This document shows positions 1 through 6,438 of a stretch of DNA of 12,106 nucleotides, piece after piece. Origin of the DNA: Rhodospirillales bacterium (GTDB lineage Bacteria; Pseudomonadota; Alphaproteobacteria; Rhodospirillales; JAPHTL01); assembly GCA_026193355.1 (NCBI GenBank), contig JAPHTL010000037.1, positions 1-12,106 of the forward strand, given 5' to 3'. The notes beneath the pieces are model-generated. The model did not search any database. It was not told the DNA's origin and saw only the letters and a program-made list of their open reading frames with translations. Each line of letters starts with the position of its first letter. The stretch's first letter is position 1. Position numbers and translations under genes: made by a program.

Positions 1-128
1 CCAGTGAGGAAGATGATCCGCTCCTTCAGAAGGCGCGAATAGATATCATAGGCTCGCTCACCCCTGTTGGTGGTCTCGATGACCATGGGGATCAAGCTGC
101 TCATGTGCGGTTCCATGAAGTTCGACAT
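1..128 (-). CDS. clpP: ATP-dependent Clp protease proteolytic subunit ClpP, N-terminal part (cut by window edge)
   Basis: Only the first 42 codons plus two bases lie in the window; the gene continues past the left edge. The visible part contains LIPMVIE, RGERAYDIYSRLLKER and IIFLTG, the highly conserved N-terminus of ClpP. ClpP is the cytoplasmic serine peptidase that forms the degradation chamber used by ClpX and ClpA; its catalytic residues lie outside the window. The start is the ATG at 126-128, with AGGA a few bases upstream. In-frame ATGs at codons 5 and 9 are possible but have no better ribosome binding site. The gene follows tig on the same strand after 51 bp, the common tig-clpP(-clpX-lon) order, so co-transcription with tig is likely. 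Family identity is very secure; the exact start is slightly less so. Confidence 0.95.
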   Translation of the reverse strand, partial: MSNFMEPHMSSLIPMVIETTNRGERAYDIYSRLLKERIIFLT

Positions 129-133
129 GGTCC

Positions 134-174
134 TGGCGCCTTTCTTTCGCAAGGAGGGGAAGTTCAGGGCGCCA
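134..174 (-). repeat. Inverted repeat in the tig-clpP spacer
   Basis: TGGCGCC (134-140) and GGCGCCA (168-174) are perfect 7-bp complementary arms separated by 27 bases, filling most of the tig-clpP gap. In the mRNA the arm nearer clpP ends right next to the AGGA ribosome-binding bases, so a stem could affect clpP translation or stabilise the processed clpP message. The pairing is read directly; any function is inference, and the loop is long for a strong hairpin. There is no U-run, so it is not a typical terminator. Confidence 0.35.
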
Positions 175-179
175 AGCCC

Positions 180-1637
180 CTACTTCTTCCCTTCCGTTTT
201 CGATTTCCCGGCTGCGGGCTTCTTTGCGGGCTTCTTTTCAGAAGAATCCTTCTCGGCAGGCTTCTTTGCAGCAGCCTTGCCGGAAGCCTTCTTGGCCGCC
301 GCCGGCTTTTTCTCATCGGGATCGCGGTTCAGTTCTTCGGGCGTAACGGACTTTTCCGTGACCTGCGCCATTTCAACGATGAAATCGACGATCTTGTCTT
401 CAAAAACCGGACCATGCAGAGCCTCGACCGCCTGCGGATTGTTCCGATAGTAATCGAGAACCGCCTGTTCCTGGCCGGGATAGCGGCTTGTTTCAGCCAT
501 GATTGCGCGATTCATTTCCTCTTCGGAAATGTCGATCTTGTTGAGGCGACCGATCTCGGAAACGATCAGGGCAAGGCGGACACGACGCTCGGAAAGGGCG
601 CGGTACTCTTTCTTGAGCTCCTCATCGCTCTTGTTCTTGTCTTCTTCATCGATCGAATCAGGATTCTTTTCGCGAACTTCCTCGAAATTCTTCCAGACCG
701 CCTCGAATTCATTTTCAACCATTCCCGGAGGAAGATCGAATGAATGCTTGTCGGCCAGCATGTCGAAGAGGTCTTTCTTCAGGCGCATGCGCGAGACACC
801 GTCGAACTCTTTCATGCGATGATCGCGCATTGTCTTCTTCAGCGCTTCGAGGTTTTCGAAGCCCATCTTGGTCGCCAGTTCGTCATTGGCCTCCGCAGGC
901 GCGTTTTCACGCAGCTCCTTGACCGTCACATCGAAAACCGCCTCTTTGCCGGCAAGGTTCTCCGCGCCGTAATCATCGGGGAACTTTACGGTAACGGCCT
1001 TTTCGTCACCCGGATTGATACCGATCAACTGGTCTTCGAACCCGGGGATGAATGAACCAGAACCAAGCTCAAGCTGGTAACTTTCGGCTTTGCCGCCGGG
1101 GAACTCCTCTCCGTCCACACGACCGACAAAATCGATAACCAGAATGTCACCCGATTTGGCGGCGCGCTTCTTGGTAACCGGCTTTGACGACTTGCTGGTC
1201 GAAGCGATACGCTCAAGCGCCTCGGTGACCTCCTCTTCCGGCACTTCGGCCTTGAGCTTCACAAGCTTCAGCTTCGAAAGGTCGGTGATATCGAATTCGG
1301 GGAACATTTCGACCGCCATGGTGTATTCCAGATCACCACCTTCGTCGAATTTGGTTACCTCGATCCGGGGCTGACCGGCGACGCGGATGCCACGTTCGTC
1401 AAGGGCCGCGCGTGAGGTGTCGCCGACGGTACGTTCCAGCACCTCACCCATCACGGCGGACGCATAACGCTTGCGCAGCAGTGCGAATGGCACCTTGCCA
1501 GGGCGGAACCCGGGCATATTGACGTTGGGAGCGATCTCCTTGATCCGTGCGCTCACCTTCTCGTCAATTTCGGATGCCGGAACCGTAATGGTGAATTCCC
1601 GCTTCAAGCCTTCTGTGTTGGTCTCGTTAACCTGCAT
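180..1637 (-). CDS. tig: Trigger factor, ribosome-associated chaperone and peptidyl-prolyl isomerase
   Basis: This 485-residue protein is a complete trigger factor, the chaperone that docks at the ribosome exit tunnel and shields nascent chains. The N-terminal ribosome-binding domain carries the signature GFRPGKVP at residues 43-50. An FKBP-type isomerase domain follows at about 155-240 (GDILVIDFVGRVDG, GSGSFIPGFEDQLIG, VTVKFPDDYG). The helical substrate-binding domain covers about 245-430. The last 45-50 residues are an unusual tail rich in Lys, Ala, Pro and Ser, beyond the E. coli-length core of roughly 430. Such basic tails occur in some alphaproteobacterial trigger factors and are probably disordered. 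The ATG at 1635-1637 starts the conserved MQVNETN sequence; its ribosome-binding site is weak. The gene lies between tRNA-Leu and clpP on the same strand and probably heads a tig-clpP transcript. Confidence 0.97.
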   Translation of the reverse strand: MQVNETNTEGLKREFTITVPASEIDEKVSARIKEIAPNVNMPGFRPGKVPFALLRKRYASAVMGEVLERTVGDTSRAALDERGIRVAGQPRIEVTKFDEGGDLEYTMAVEMFPEFDITDLSKLKLVKLKAEVPEEEVTEALERIASTSKSSKPVTKKRAAKSGDILVIDFVGRVDGEEFPGGKAESYQLELGSGSFIPGFEDQLIGINPGDEKAVTVKFPDDYGAENLAGKEAVFDVTVKELRENAPAEANDELATKMGFENLEALKKTMRDHRMKEFDGVSRMRLKKDLFDMLADKHSFDLPPGMVENEFEAVWKNFEEVREKNPDSIDEEDKNKSDEELKKEYRALSERRVRLALIVSEIGRLNKIDISEEEMNRAIMAETSRYPGQEQAVLDYYRNNPQAVEALHGPVFEDKIVDFIVEMAQVTEKSVTPEELNRDPDEKKPAAAKKASGKAAAKKPAEKDSSEKKPAKKPAAGKSKTEGKK

Positions 1638-1660
1638 TATCGTGCCTATCGCCTTGTAAA

Positions 1661-1677
1661 CCGTCTGGAATTGACGG
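1661..1677 (-). other. Short hairpin between tRNA-Leu and tig
   Basis: On the minus strand CCGTC-AATTCCA-GACGG followed by TTT forms a 5-bp stem with a 7-base loop, 24 bp upstream of the tig start. It could be a weak terminator or processing site for the tRNA transcript, or a leader structure of tig. The U-tract is too short for a confident terminator. The rest of the 1638-1761 spacer shows no clear feature; I found no convincing tig promoter there by eye. Confidence 0.25.
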
Positions 1678-1761
1678 CTTCGATTTTTAATGAGTCAGGG
1701 AAGCAGACGTATCTCGTAGAATTATTGTCAGCGGCCCACCTTCGCTATCCCCGCGCGGAGT

Positions 1762-1848
1762 TGGTGCGGGCGGAGGGACTTGAACCCCCACGGCCTTTCG
1801 GCCACCAGGACCTAAACCTGGCGCGTCTACCAATTCCACCACGCCCGC
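1762..1848 (-). tRNA. tRNA-Leu (anticodon UAG)
   Basis: The minus strand folds as an 87-base class II tRNA. The acceptor arms GCGGGCG and CGCCCGC pair perfectly, followed by discriminator A and an encoded CCA (1762-1764). The anticodon stem CCAGG/CCTGG encloses the loop TTTAGGT, giving anticodon TAG (1812-1814), which reads CUN leucine codons. The long variable arm contains GTGGCCGAAAGGCCGT, and the T-arm carries GGTTCAAGTCC. A long variable arm with this anticodon identifies leucine. It has its own promoter upstream and lies 124 bp before tig on the same strand. Confidence 0.98.
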
Positions 1849-1866
1849 AGGCCAAAGGACTCCGCC

Positions 1867-1887
1867 CCCCGGCACCCTTTACCGGGG
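1867..1887 (-). other. GC-rich hairpin in the 5' leader of pre-tRNA-Leu
   Basis: CCCCGG (1867-1872) and CCGGGG (1882-1887) pair as a 6-bp GC stem with a 9-base loop, between the predicted transcription start and the tRNA 5' end at 1848. It would lie in the leader removed by RNase P. It may help processing or be incidental. Confidence 0.3.
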
Positions 1888-1892
1888 CCGCC

Positions 1893-1920
1893 AATCTATA
1901 CGATACGGCTTGCCTGTCAA
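1893..1920 (-). promoter_or_regulatory. Sigma70-type promoter of tRNA-Leu
   Basis: On the minus strand a perfect TTGACA -35 box (1915-1920) is followed after 16 bp by TAGATT (1893-1898) as the -10 box, then a G/C-rich start region. The predicted start is near 1885, about 37 bases before the mature tRNA 5' end. A perfect inverted repeat GCCTGTC/GACAGGC (1912-1918, 1940-1946) overlaps the -35 box and may be incidental. Strong consensus boxes are typical of tRNA promoters. No start site has been measured. Confidence 0.7.
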
Positions 1921-2014
1921 CAAATCCCTGCCCGTTTTGGACAGGCCCGAAACAGAGGCTAATTCCCTCCACATTTCGCCTGCCTTCAAACTTTCTCTTC
2001 CTTGATACTTCTTT

Positions 2015-2034
2015 GCTGAGAAAAGCTGAGAAAA
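2015..2034 (+). repeat. 10-bp tandem duplication next to the chemoreceptor remnant
   Basis: GCTGAGAAAA occurs twice in direct succession (2015-2024 and 2025-2034). The second copy ends two bases before the first codon matching chemoreceptor sequence. Each copy contains a TGA; the second (2027-2029) is in the remnant's frame and closes it upstream. The duplication marks the left break of the remnant and may be a scar of the rearrangement. The stretch from 1947 to 2014 holds nothing I recognise. Confidence 0.6.
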
Positions 2035-2035
2035 G

Positions 2036-2164
2036 GCAGCCGCGGTCGAGGAACAGGGCGCAGCGACGCAGGAAATCGCCCGAAACGTTGAGCAGGCGTC
2101 ATCAGGCACGACGGAAGTGACGTCCAACATCACGCAGGTCAGTCAGAGCTCGGCGGATACGGGC
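2036..2164 (+). pseudogene. Remnant of a methyl-accepting chemotaxis protein (signalling-tip fragment)
   Basis: Reading from 2036 gives 43 residues that match the conserved cytoplasmic tip and descending helix of chemoreceptors: AAAVEEQGAATQEIARNV, then EQASSGTTEVTSNITQVS, then QSSADTG. VEEQGAATQEIARNV is a textbook MCP signal-domain sequence that contacts CheA and CheW. Upstream the frame is closed by TGA at 2027-2029. Downstream the similarity stops abruptly after ADTG, where MCPs normally continue for several more helical turns. No start, sensor domain, HAMP domain or methylation region is present, so this is a decayed or translocated fragment and not a gene. It sits on the plus strand between two minus-strand genes, at the likely site of a past deletion or insertion. 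The fragment itself has no frameshift, suggesting recent loss or a recent copy. Confidence 0.85.
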
Positions 2165-2170
2165 AATTCA

Positions 2171-2203
2171 GGGGCGGTCAAAAGGCCCCCCCCTCTTTTT
2201 TTT
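2171..2203 (+). terminator. Possible rho-independent terminator (plus strand)
   Basis: GGGGC (2171-2175) pairs with GCCCC (2185-2189) around a 9-base loop, then a run of C, then eight T (2196-2203). On the plus strand this resembles an intrinsic terminator, but the extra CCCCTC between stem and T-run weakens it. It may be the old terminator of the lost chemoreceptor gene. On the minus strand, where malonyl-CoA decarboxylase ends at 2211, the hairpin is not followed by T. The homopolymer runs also make this spot prone to sequencing indels. Confidence 0.4.
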
Positions 2204-2210
2204 CAGGCGA

Positions 2211-3629
2211 TCATTTGGCGAGATTTCGTATTGCACTGGAAACCCTGACCTCACCCTTTCCGCTATATGCTTCATGGTTCCCATCAATTTCATCAAGCTT
2301 ATAGCGGTAGTTGACCATCATTCCCGCGGACTGGGACATGCCTTTATCGGAAGTGTCCGCCATCCAGTTGAGGCGCTCTACTCGTGCTCCGTTGGTCAGG
2401 TGAAAATGCGCAACCGGATCCAGTGCGCGCCCATCGCCTCGTTTCTCATCCGCAATATAACGAACGCCTAAACGCATGAGCGGCCCTGAAAGGGCAGCTG
2501 CCAGATCGGGGGTTTCGTCCCACAGGCCAGATTCAAGGGCATTCTTCAGCCCCCCCTTGGATCCACCGGCCAGTCCAGCCGACTTGAGGGCTTTGCGTTC
2601 TCCGGCCGTGAGGAACTTCAGTTCGCCTTCCGCAAAACGCCCATCCAGCCAATCGCGGAAGCCGGGAATCGGCGAAAGGGTCGCGAAGGTCTTTAGCCCC
2701 TTGAACTCCTTTGAAAGTTCATCAACCACCCTTTTGATCAGGAAGTTGCCAAAACTGATCCCCGCCAGCCCCTTTTGGGCATTGGAAATCGAATAGAAAA
2801 TCGCCGTGTCGGCGCTTTCGGGATCGATCACGGGCGCGTCTTCGTCCAAGAGAGCGTGAATGTTCCCCGTCATTCCGCTAACCAGGGCTACCTCGACAAA
2901 AATCAGCGGCTCGTCCGGCATCCGTGGATGAAAAAAAGCGAAACACCGGCGGTCCGAGTCGAGGCGATTTTTAAGATCATCCCAACTTTCGATCGCATGA
3001 ACGGCCTCGTAGGCGATCAGCCTTTCGAGAAGCGACGCCGGCGAATCCCATTTGATCCGGCGCAATTCCAGGAAACCGACGTCGAACCATTGTATAAGCA
3101 GGTCTTTCAGGTCTGCTTCCAATCCCTTCAGAGCTGAATTTTCCAGTGCAAGCGGCAAAAGTTCGGCGCGAAGGTCAACCAGGAACTTGACCCCCTCGGG
3201 CAATGCATTGAACTGCGTGAGAAGCCTGACCCGCGGTGGCTGGAGAGCATTCCTCAGTTGTCTCTCGGCGCGAAGGAGGCTCCCCTCGTCGGCCGCAGAG
3301 ACCACGGCCTGGGCCCCGGCCTGAACGTCGGCGTGGTCAACCCCGAAATCCGAAGCCAGAACAGTCAGGAATCTGGCCCGCCCCTCCGCCGAAAGACCAA
3401 TATAGGCGCGACCAAGCGACGCCGCGCGGGCGCGGGCCGACACTTCACCCCCCCTGCCCTCCAGACAGGCGCGCATCTGTTCCCTGAGGCGATCAAGATC
3501 GGAATCCGGCAAAGCCGGTCCAAGAATGAGTTCACCATCCCCGGAAAGTCCGCCAGCGATCCCACGCCAGGCGCCGCGAAGGTGGCCAAGCGTCTTGTCG
3601 AGGAAATTTTGGGCCGAAGTTTCGGTCAC
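2211..3629 (-). CDS. matA: Malonyl-CoA decarboxylase (MCD family)
   Basis: The 472-residue product is a full-length malonyl-CoA decarboxylase, converting malonyl-CoA to acetyl-CoA and CO2. An N-terminal helical domain (about 1-190) precedes the GNAT-like catalytic domain. Conserved MCD blocks are CFAFFHPRMPDEPLIFVEVAL (229-249), AIFYSISNAQKGLAGISFG (276-294), FATLSPIPGF (315-324), FHLTNGA (409-415) and MMVNYRYKL (437-445). By family knowledge the Ser of SPIPGF (S319) and the His of FHLTNGA (H410) are the likely catalytic pair. The start is GTG at 3627-3629 with GGGAG upstream. It overlaps the stop of nnr in the tetranucleotide GTGA, so translation is probably coupled. No malonyl-CoA synthetase or malonate transporter (matB, matC) is adjacent, so a role in controlling malonyl-CoA level is as likely as malonate use; the symbol is by family only. 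Confidence 0.93.
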   Translation of the reverse strand: MTETSAQNFLDKTLGHLRGAWRGIAGGLSGDGELILGPALPDSDLDRLREQMRACLEGRGGEVSARARAASLGRAYIGLSAEGRARFLTVLASDFGVDHADVQAGAQAVVSAADEGSLLRAERQLRNALQPPRVRLLTQFNALPEGVKFLVDLRAELLPLALENSALKGLEADLKDLLIQWFDVGFLELRRIKWDSPASLLERLIAYEAVHAIESWDDLKNRLDSDRRCFAFFHPRMPDEPLIFVEVALVSGMTGNIHALLDEDAPVIDPESADTAIFYSISNAQKGLAGISFGNFLIKRVVDELSKEFKGLKTFATLSPIPGFRDWLDGRFAEGELKFLTAGERKALKSAGLAGGSKGGLKNALESGLWDETPDLAAALSGPLMRLGVRYIADEKRGDGRALDPVAHFHLTNGARVERLNWMADTSDKGMSQSAGMMVNYRYKLDEIDGNHEAYSGKGEVRVSSAIRNLAK

Positions 3630-5110
3630 TGCTCACTCCCATGTTGATCACCGTAGATATGTGACAAGACATGGGGAATTCCACCCGAAAGGTCTTCGGC
3701 GACAAGCCCTGGCCCAAATTGCCGCGCCGCCTCGCCATGAATCCATGCCGCCGCACAGGCGGCCTCGAAAACCGGCATCCCTTGCGCAATCAGCCCCAGT
3801 GCGATACCGGCCAGAACGTCCCCGCTACCCGCCGTCGCCAGGGTCGGCGGCGCATTCACATTGATCGCTGCCCGGCCATCGGGCGCAGCGATAACGGTAT
3901 CCGCCCCCTTCAGAAGAACAACAGCGCCGCACAACGAGGCGGCCTTGCGCGCCATCGTCAACCTGTCGTCACCACCATCGCGCCCAAACAGGCGCGTATA
4001 TTCGCCCTCGTGGGGCGTGAGCAGACAGCCCTCATGCAAAGCGTCAAGCAGGGCCTCCCTGCCGTCCGCAAACGATGTCAGGGCGTCCGCATCGAGAACG
4101 CAGCCCTTCCCCGAGCCAAGAACGAGGGAAACCTTTTCCCGCATCTCTTGCCCGACGCCGCCGCCTGGACCGACAAGAACCGCGTTTTTCCTTGTGTCGC
4201 TCAATATTGCCGACAGGGAATCGAGATCGTCAAATGGCGCAACAATGGTGCCCGGCGGACCAGAGGCATAGATTGCGAAGCTGGGCGTGGGCGCGGCGAT
4301 GGTTACAAGCCCCGCGCCGATTCTTCTGGCCGCATAAGCGGCAAGACGGGCCGCTCCTGTCATGACGGCGCCACCGATGACGACCGCGTGGCCGCGATCG
4401 TATTTGTTGCCGTCTGGCCTGAGCTGCGGAAAGGAACCGCGCCACAGGTCAGGCGCGTTTTCCCAGGTCATGGGCCCGATGGTTTTGAGAACCCTCTCGG
4501 GAATTCCGATATCCGCCACCACCGTTTCTCCACAGTATTGGCGTCCAGGCATCAATAAATGCCCCGGTTTACGCCGAAAAAACGTAACGGTAAGAGCCGC
4601 CTTGGAGGCTGCGCCCAATACCCTGCCACTGTCCCCTTGAACGCCGCTGGGAACATCGATGGCGACACAAGGGCATTTTATCATGTTCAGGGCTTCGACG
4701 ACATCCAGCGCCACACCTTCCAGAGGCCTGGAAAGGCCGGCTCCGAAAAGGGCGTCCACAACGAGTTCGGCACCATTCAGAACATCCAAGGAAAGTTCTT
4801 CGACTTGCTTCTCCCAGCGAGAAGCATTTACCGCGGCATCGCCCCGCAGGCCCTGAACATCCCCCAGAAGCGCAACCCTGACCGGCCATCCGAGATCATC
4901 GAGAAGGCGCGCAACGACAAAGCCATCGCCACCATTGTTCCCCGGACCACACAGAACAACAACCGGACACGACGACCAGCGCAACCTGATCGCGTGGACG
5001 ACCGCGGCGCCAGCAGCCTCCATCAGGGCAAGACCTGGCACGCCGCCAGCAATCGCCGCAGCATCAGACCGGTACATTTCATCAATATTCAGCAGAATGT
5101 TATCGGACAT
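3626..5110 (-). CDS. nnr: Bifunctional NAD(P)HX epimerase / ADP-dependent NAD(P)HX dehydratase
   Basis: This 494-residue cytoplasmic enzyme repairs hydrated NADH and NADPH. The N-terminal YjeF_N epimerase domain (about 1-215) shows CGPGNNGGDGFVVARLL (54-70), VDALFGAGLSRPLEG (118-132) and AIDVPSG (150-156). The C-terminal ribokinase-like dehydratase domain (about 225-485) shows KYDRGHAVVIGG (236-247), GPGGG (314-318), LTPHEGEYTRLFG (364-376), LLKGADTVIAAPDGR (399-413) and PPTLATAGSGDVLAGIALG (421-439), with the catalytic Asp expected in GSGD (D431). The two-domain length and order match the E. coli YjeF/Nnr type. The start is ATG at 5108-5110, preceded by GGAAAGG. It is the first gene of a two-gene unit with malonyl-CoA decarboxylase (4-base overlap), and it diverges from dadA across 67 bp. 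Confidence 0.95.
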   Translation of the reverse strand: MSDNILLNIDEMYRSDAAAIAGGVPGLALMEAAGAAVVHAIRLRWSSCPVVVLCGPGNNGGDGFVVARLLDDLGWPVRVALLGDVQGLRGDAAVNASRWEKQVEELSLDVLNGAELVVDALFGAGLSRPLEGVALDVVEALNMIKCPCVAIDVPSGVQGDSGRVLGAASKAALTVTFFRRKPGHLLMPGRQYCGETVVADIGIPERVLKTIGPMTWENAPDLWRGSFPQLRPDGNKYDRGHAVVIGGAVMTGAARLAAYAARRIGAGLVTIAAPTPSFAIYASGPPGTIVAPFDDLDSLSAILSDTRKNAVLVGPGGGVGQEMREKVSLVLGSGKGCVLDADALTSFADGREALLDALHEGCLLTPHEGEYTRLFGRDGGDDRLTMARKAASLCGAVVLLKGADTVIAAPDGRAAINVNAPPTLATAGSGDVLAGIALGLIAQGMPVFEAACAAAWIHGEAARQFGPGLVAEDLSGGIPHVLSHIYGDQHGSEQ

Positions 5111-5177
5111 GGCCTTTCCGATGGTGTGTCACGAGACTATAACGAACCAGCGGTTGGTTGAAAGGGAGAGCTGCAAG
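5111..5177. promoter_or_regulatory. Divergent promoter region between nnr and dadA
   Basis: These 67 bp must carry the start signals of both genes. TATAAC (5138-5143, plus) is a good -10 box for dadA and overlaps TATAGT (5136-5141, minus), a -10 for nnr, but I see no strong -35 for either. A small inverted repeat AACCA-GCGGT-TGGTT (5145-5159) lies beside the -10 boxes and could be an operator. A clear ribosome-binding site GGGAGAG (5164-5170) sits 7 bases before the GTG of dadA and fixes that start. Confidence 0.35.
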
Positions 5178-6431
5178 GTGAAGGTTCTGGTTCTTGGAGG
5201 GGGAGTCGTGGGTATTACGACCGCCTACTACCTCGTCAAAGCCGGTCACGATGTTGAAGTGATCGAACGACAGGAAGGCGCCGGACTGGAAACCAGCTTC
5301 GCCAATGGCGGACAGGTTTCCGCCAGTCATGCCGAGCCTTGGGCCAATCCCGGAACCCCGTTAAGAGCGCTGAAATGGCTTGGAAAGGCGGATGCGCCTC
5401 TCCTGTTTCATCCGCGCATTGATCCTGCGCTCTGGGGCTGGATCATCCGATTCCTCCGCAATTGCACCCATACACAGGCTTCTCGCAATCTGGAGCGCAC
5501 CCTGCGCGTCGCAATGTACAGCCGGGAATCCTTCGCTGAAGTACGCGAAGAGCTTGCCTTCGACTACGACCTGAAAACCAGAGGCATTCTTCATTTTTAC
5601 CGAAACAGGACGGATTTGACGCAGGCCAAACATGCCGCCGCAGAAATGGCGGCCCTCGGGCTTGAGCAGGAGTTTCTTGATGCCGAAGGATGTGTCGCCG
5701 TTGAACCCGCCCTTGCGTCCGCCAGGGGACTGATCGCCGGCGGCCTTTACAGCCCGCTTGATGAAAGCGGTGATGCACATAAGTTTACTGACAGGTTGGC
5801 GCAGGTTTGCGCTGAGAAAGGCGCTTGTTTCCGATATGGCGCATCGATCAGACAATTGCTTTCAAAGGGCGGGCACATCACGGGGGTTGAAACGGATAGC
5901 GGCGAGATTCGAGAAGGCGACGCCTTCGTCATGTCGCTTGGAAGCTACAGCCCCCTTTTGCTGGCCCCCCTTGGCATCAAGATTCCTGTTTACCCCGCCA
6001 AGGGATATTCAATCACCATCCCCGTAAAAGAGGGCGGTATCGCCCCCGAAACAAGCCTGACGGACGACGAGAACAAACTTGTCTTCAGCCGACTTGGCGA
6101 CCGGCTGCGGGTGGCGGGAACGGCAGAATTCGCCGGATACGATACATCCATGAACGACACCAGGGCAGAAGGCATTCTGAATAAGGCGATGGCGCTGTTC
6201 CCCGAATGCGGGAACGCAGACAAAGTTGAGTTCTGGACCGGTCTTCGTCCCTTGACACCCGACAGCGTTCCCGTAATCGGTCGAACGCCCTATGACAACT
6301 TGTACCTCAATACCGGGCATGGAACGTTAGGGTGGACCATGTCATGTGGTTCAGGGCGCATGATCGCCGATCTCATTTCAGGAAAAAAATCAGCCATCCC
6401 GTTTGACGGGTTGGGCATGGACCGCTTTTAG
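5178..6431 (+). CDS. dadA: D-amino acid dehydrogenase (FAD-dependent, DadA family)
   Basis: The 417-residue product matches DadA, the membrane-associated flavoprotein that oxidises D-amino acids such as D-alanine to 2-oxo acids and passes electrons to the respiratory chain. The N-terminal FAD-binding Rossmann motif is VLVLGGGVVGITTAYYL (3-19), ending at the ribose-binding acid near E30. Other DadA hallmarks are YSPLDESGDAHKF (191-203), YPAKGYSIT (272-280), FWTGLRPLTPDSVPVIGRT (352-370) and NTGHGTLGWTMSCGSGR (378-394). The start is GTG at 5178 with GGGAGAG at 5164-5170. The frame stays open upstream to 4935, but that part lies antisense to nnr and has no family similarity, so it is excluded. 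Length agrees with E. coli DadA (about 430). No alanine racemase (dadX) or Lrp-type regulator is adjacent. It converges on the kinase gene with only 7 bp between stops. Confidence 0.93.
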   Translation: MKVLVLGGGVVGITTAYYLVKAGHDVEVIERQEGAGLETSFANGGQVSASHAEPWANPGTPLRALKWLGKADAPLLFHPRIDPALWGWIIRFLRNCTHTQASRNLERTLRVAMYSRESFAEVREELAFDYDLKTRGILHFYRNRTDLTQAKHAAAEMAALGLEQEFLDAEGCVAVEPALASARGLIAGGLYSPLDESGDAHKFTDRLAQVCAEKGACFRYGASIRQLLSKGGHITGVETDSGEIREGDAFVMSLGSYSPLLLAPLGIKIPVYPAKGYSITIPVKEGGIAPETSLTDDENKLVFSRLGDRLRVAGTAEFAGYDTSMNDTRAEGILNKAMALFPECGNADKVEFWTGLRPLTPDSVPVIGRTPYDNLYLNTGHGTLGWTMSCGSGRMIADLISGKKSAIPFDGLGMDRF

Positions 6432-6438
6432 GGATGGA

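Noticed and set aside
105..743. Long plus-strand open frame opposite tig
   Set aside because: It is antisense to a certain trigger factor gene; its repetitive Phe/Leu/Arg-rich composition mirrors the Lys/Ala tail and the helical codons on the other strand.
1671..2133. Open frames crossing tRNA-Leu and the region upstream of it
   Set aside because: They translate through a certain tRNA gene and match no family; the chemoreceptor similarity lies in a different frame (from 2036).
3671..4558. 295-codon plus-strand open frame opposite nnr
   Set aside because: It is fully antisense to a well-supported enzyme gene, has Arg- and Pro-rich shadow composition and no recognisable motif.
4559..5161. 200-codon plus-strand open frame opposite the nnr N-terminus
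   Set aside because: It is antisense to the conserved YjeF_N domain and has no recognisable domain or ribosome-binding site.
4935..5177. Upstream extension of the dadA frame (81 extra codons)
   Set aside because: It lies antisense to nnr, has no similarity to DadA, and the GTG at 5178 has a strong ribosome-binding site and begins exactly at the FAD-binding motif.
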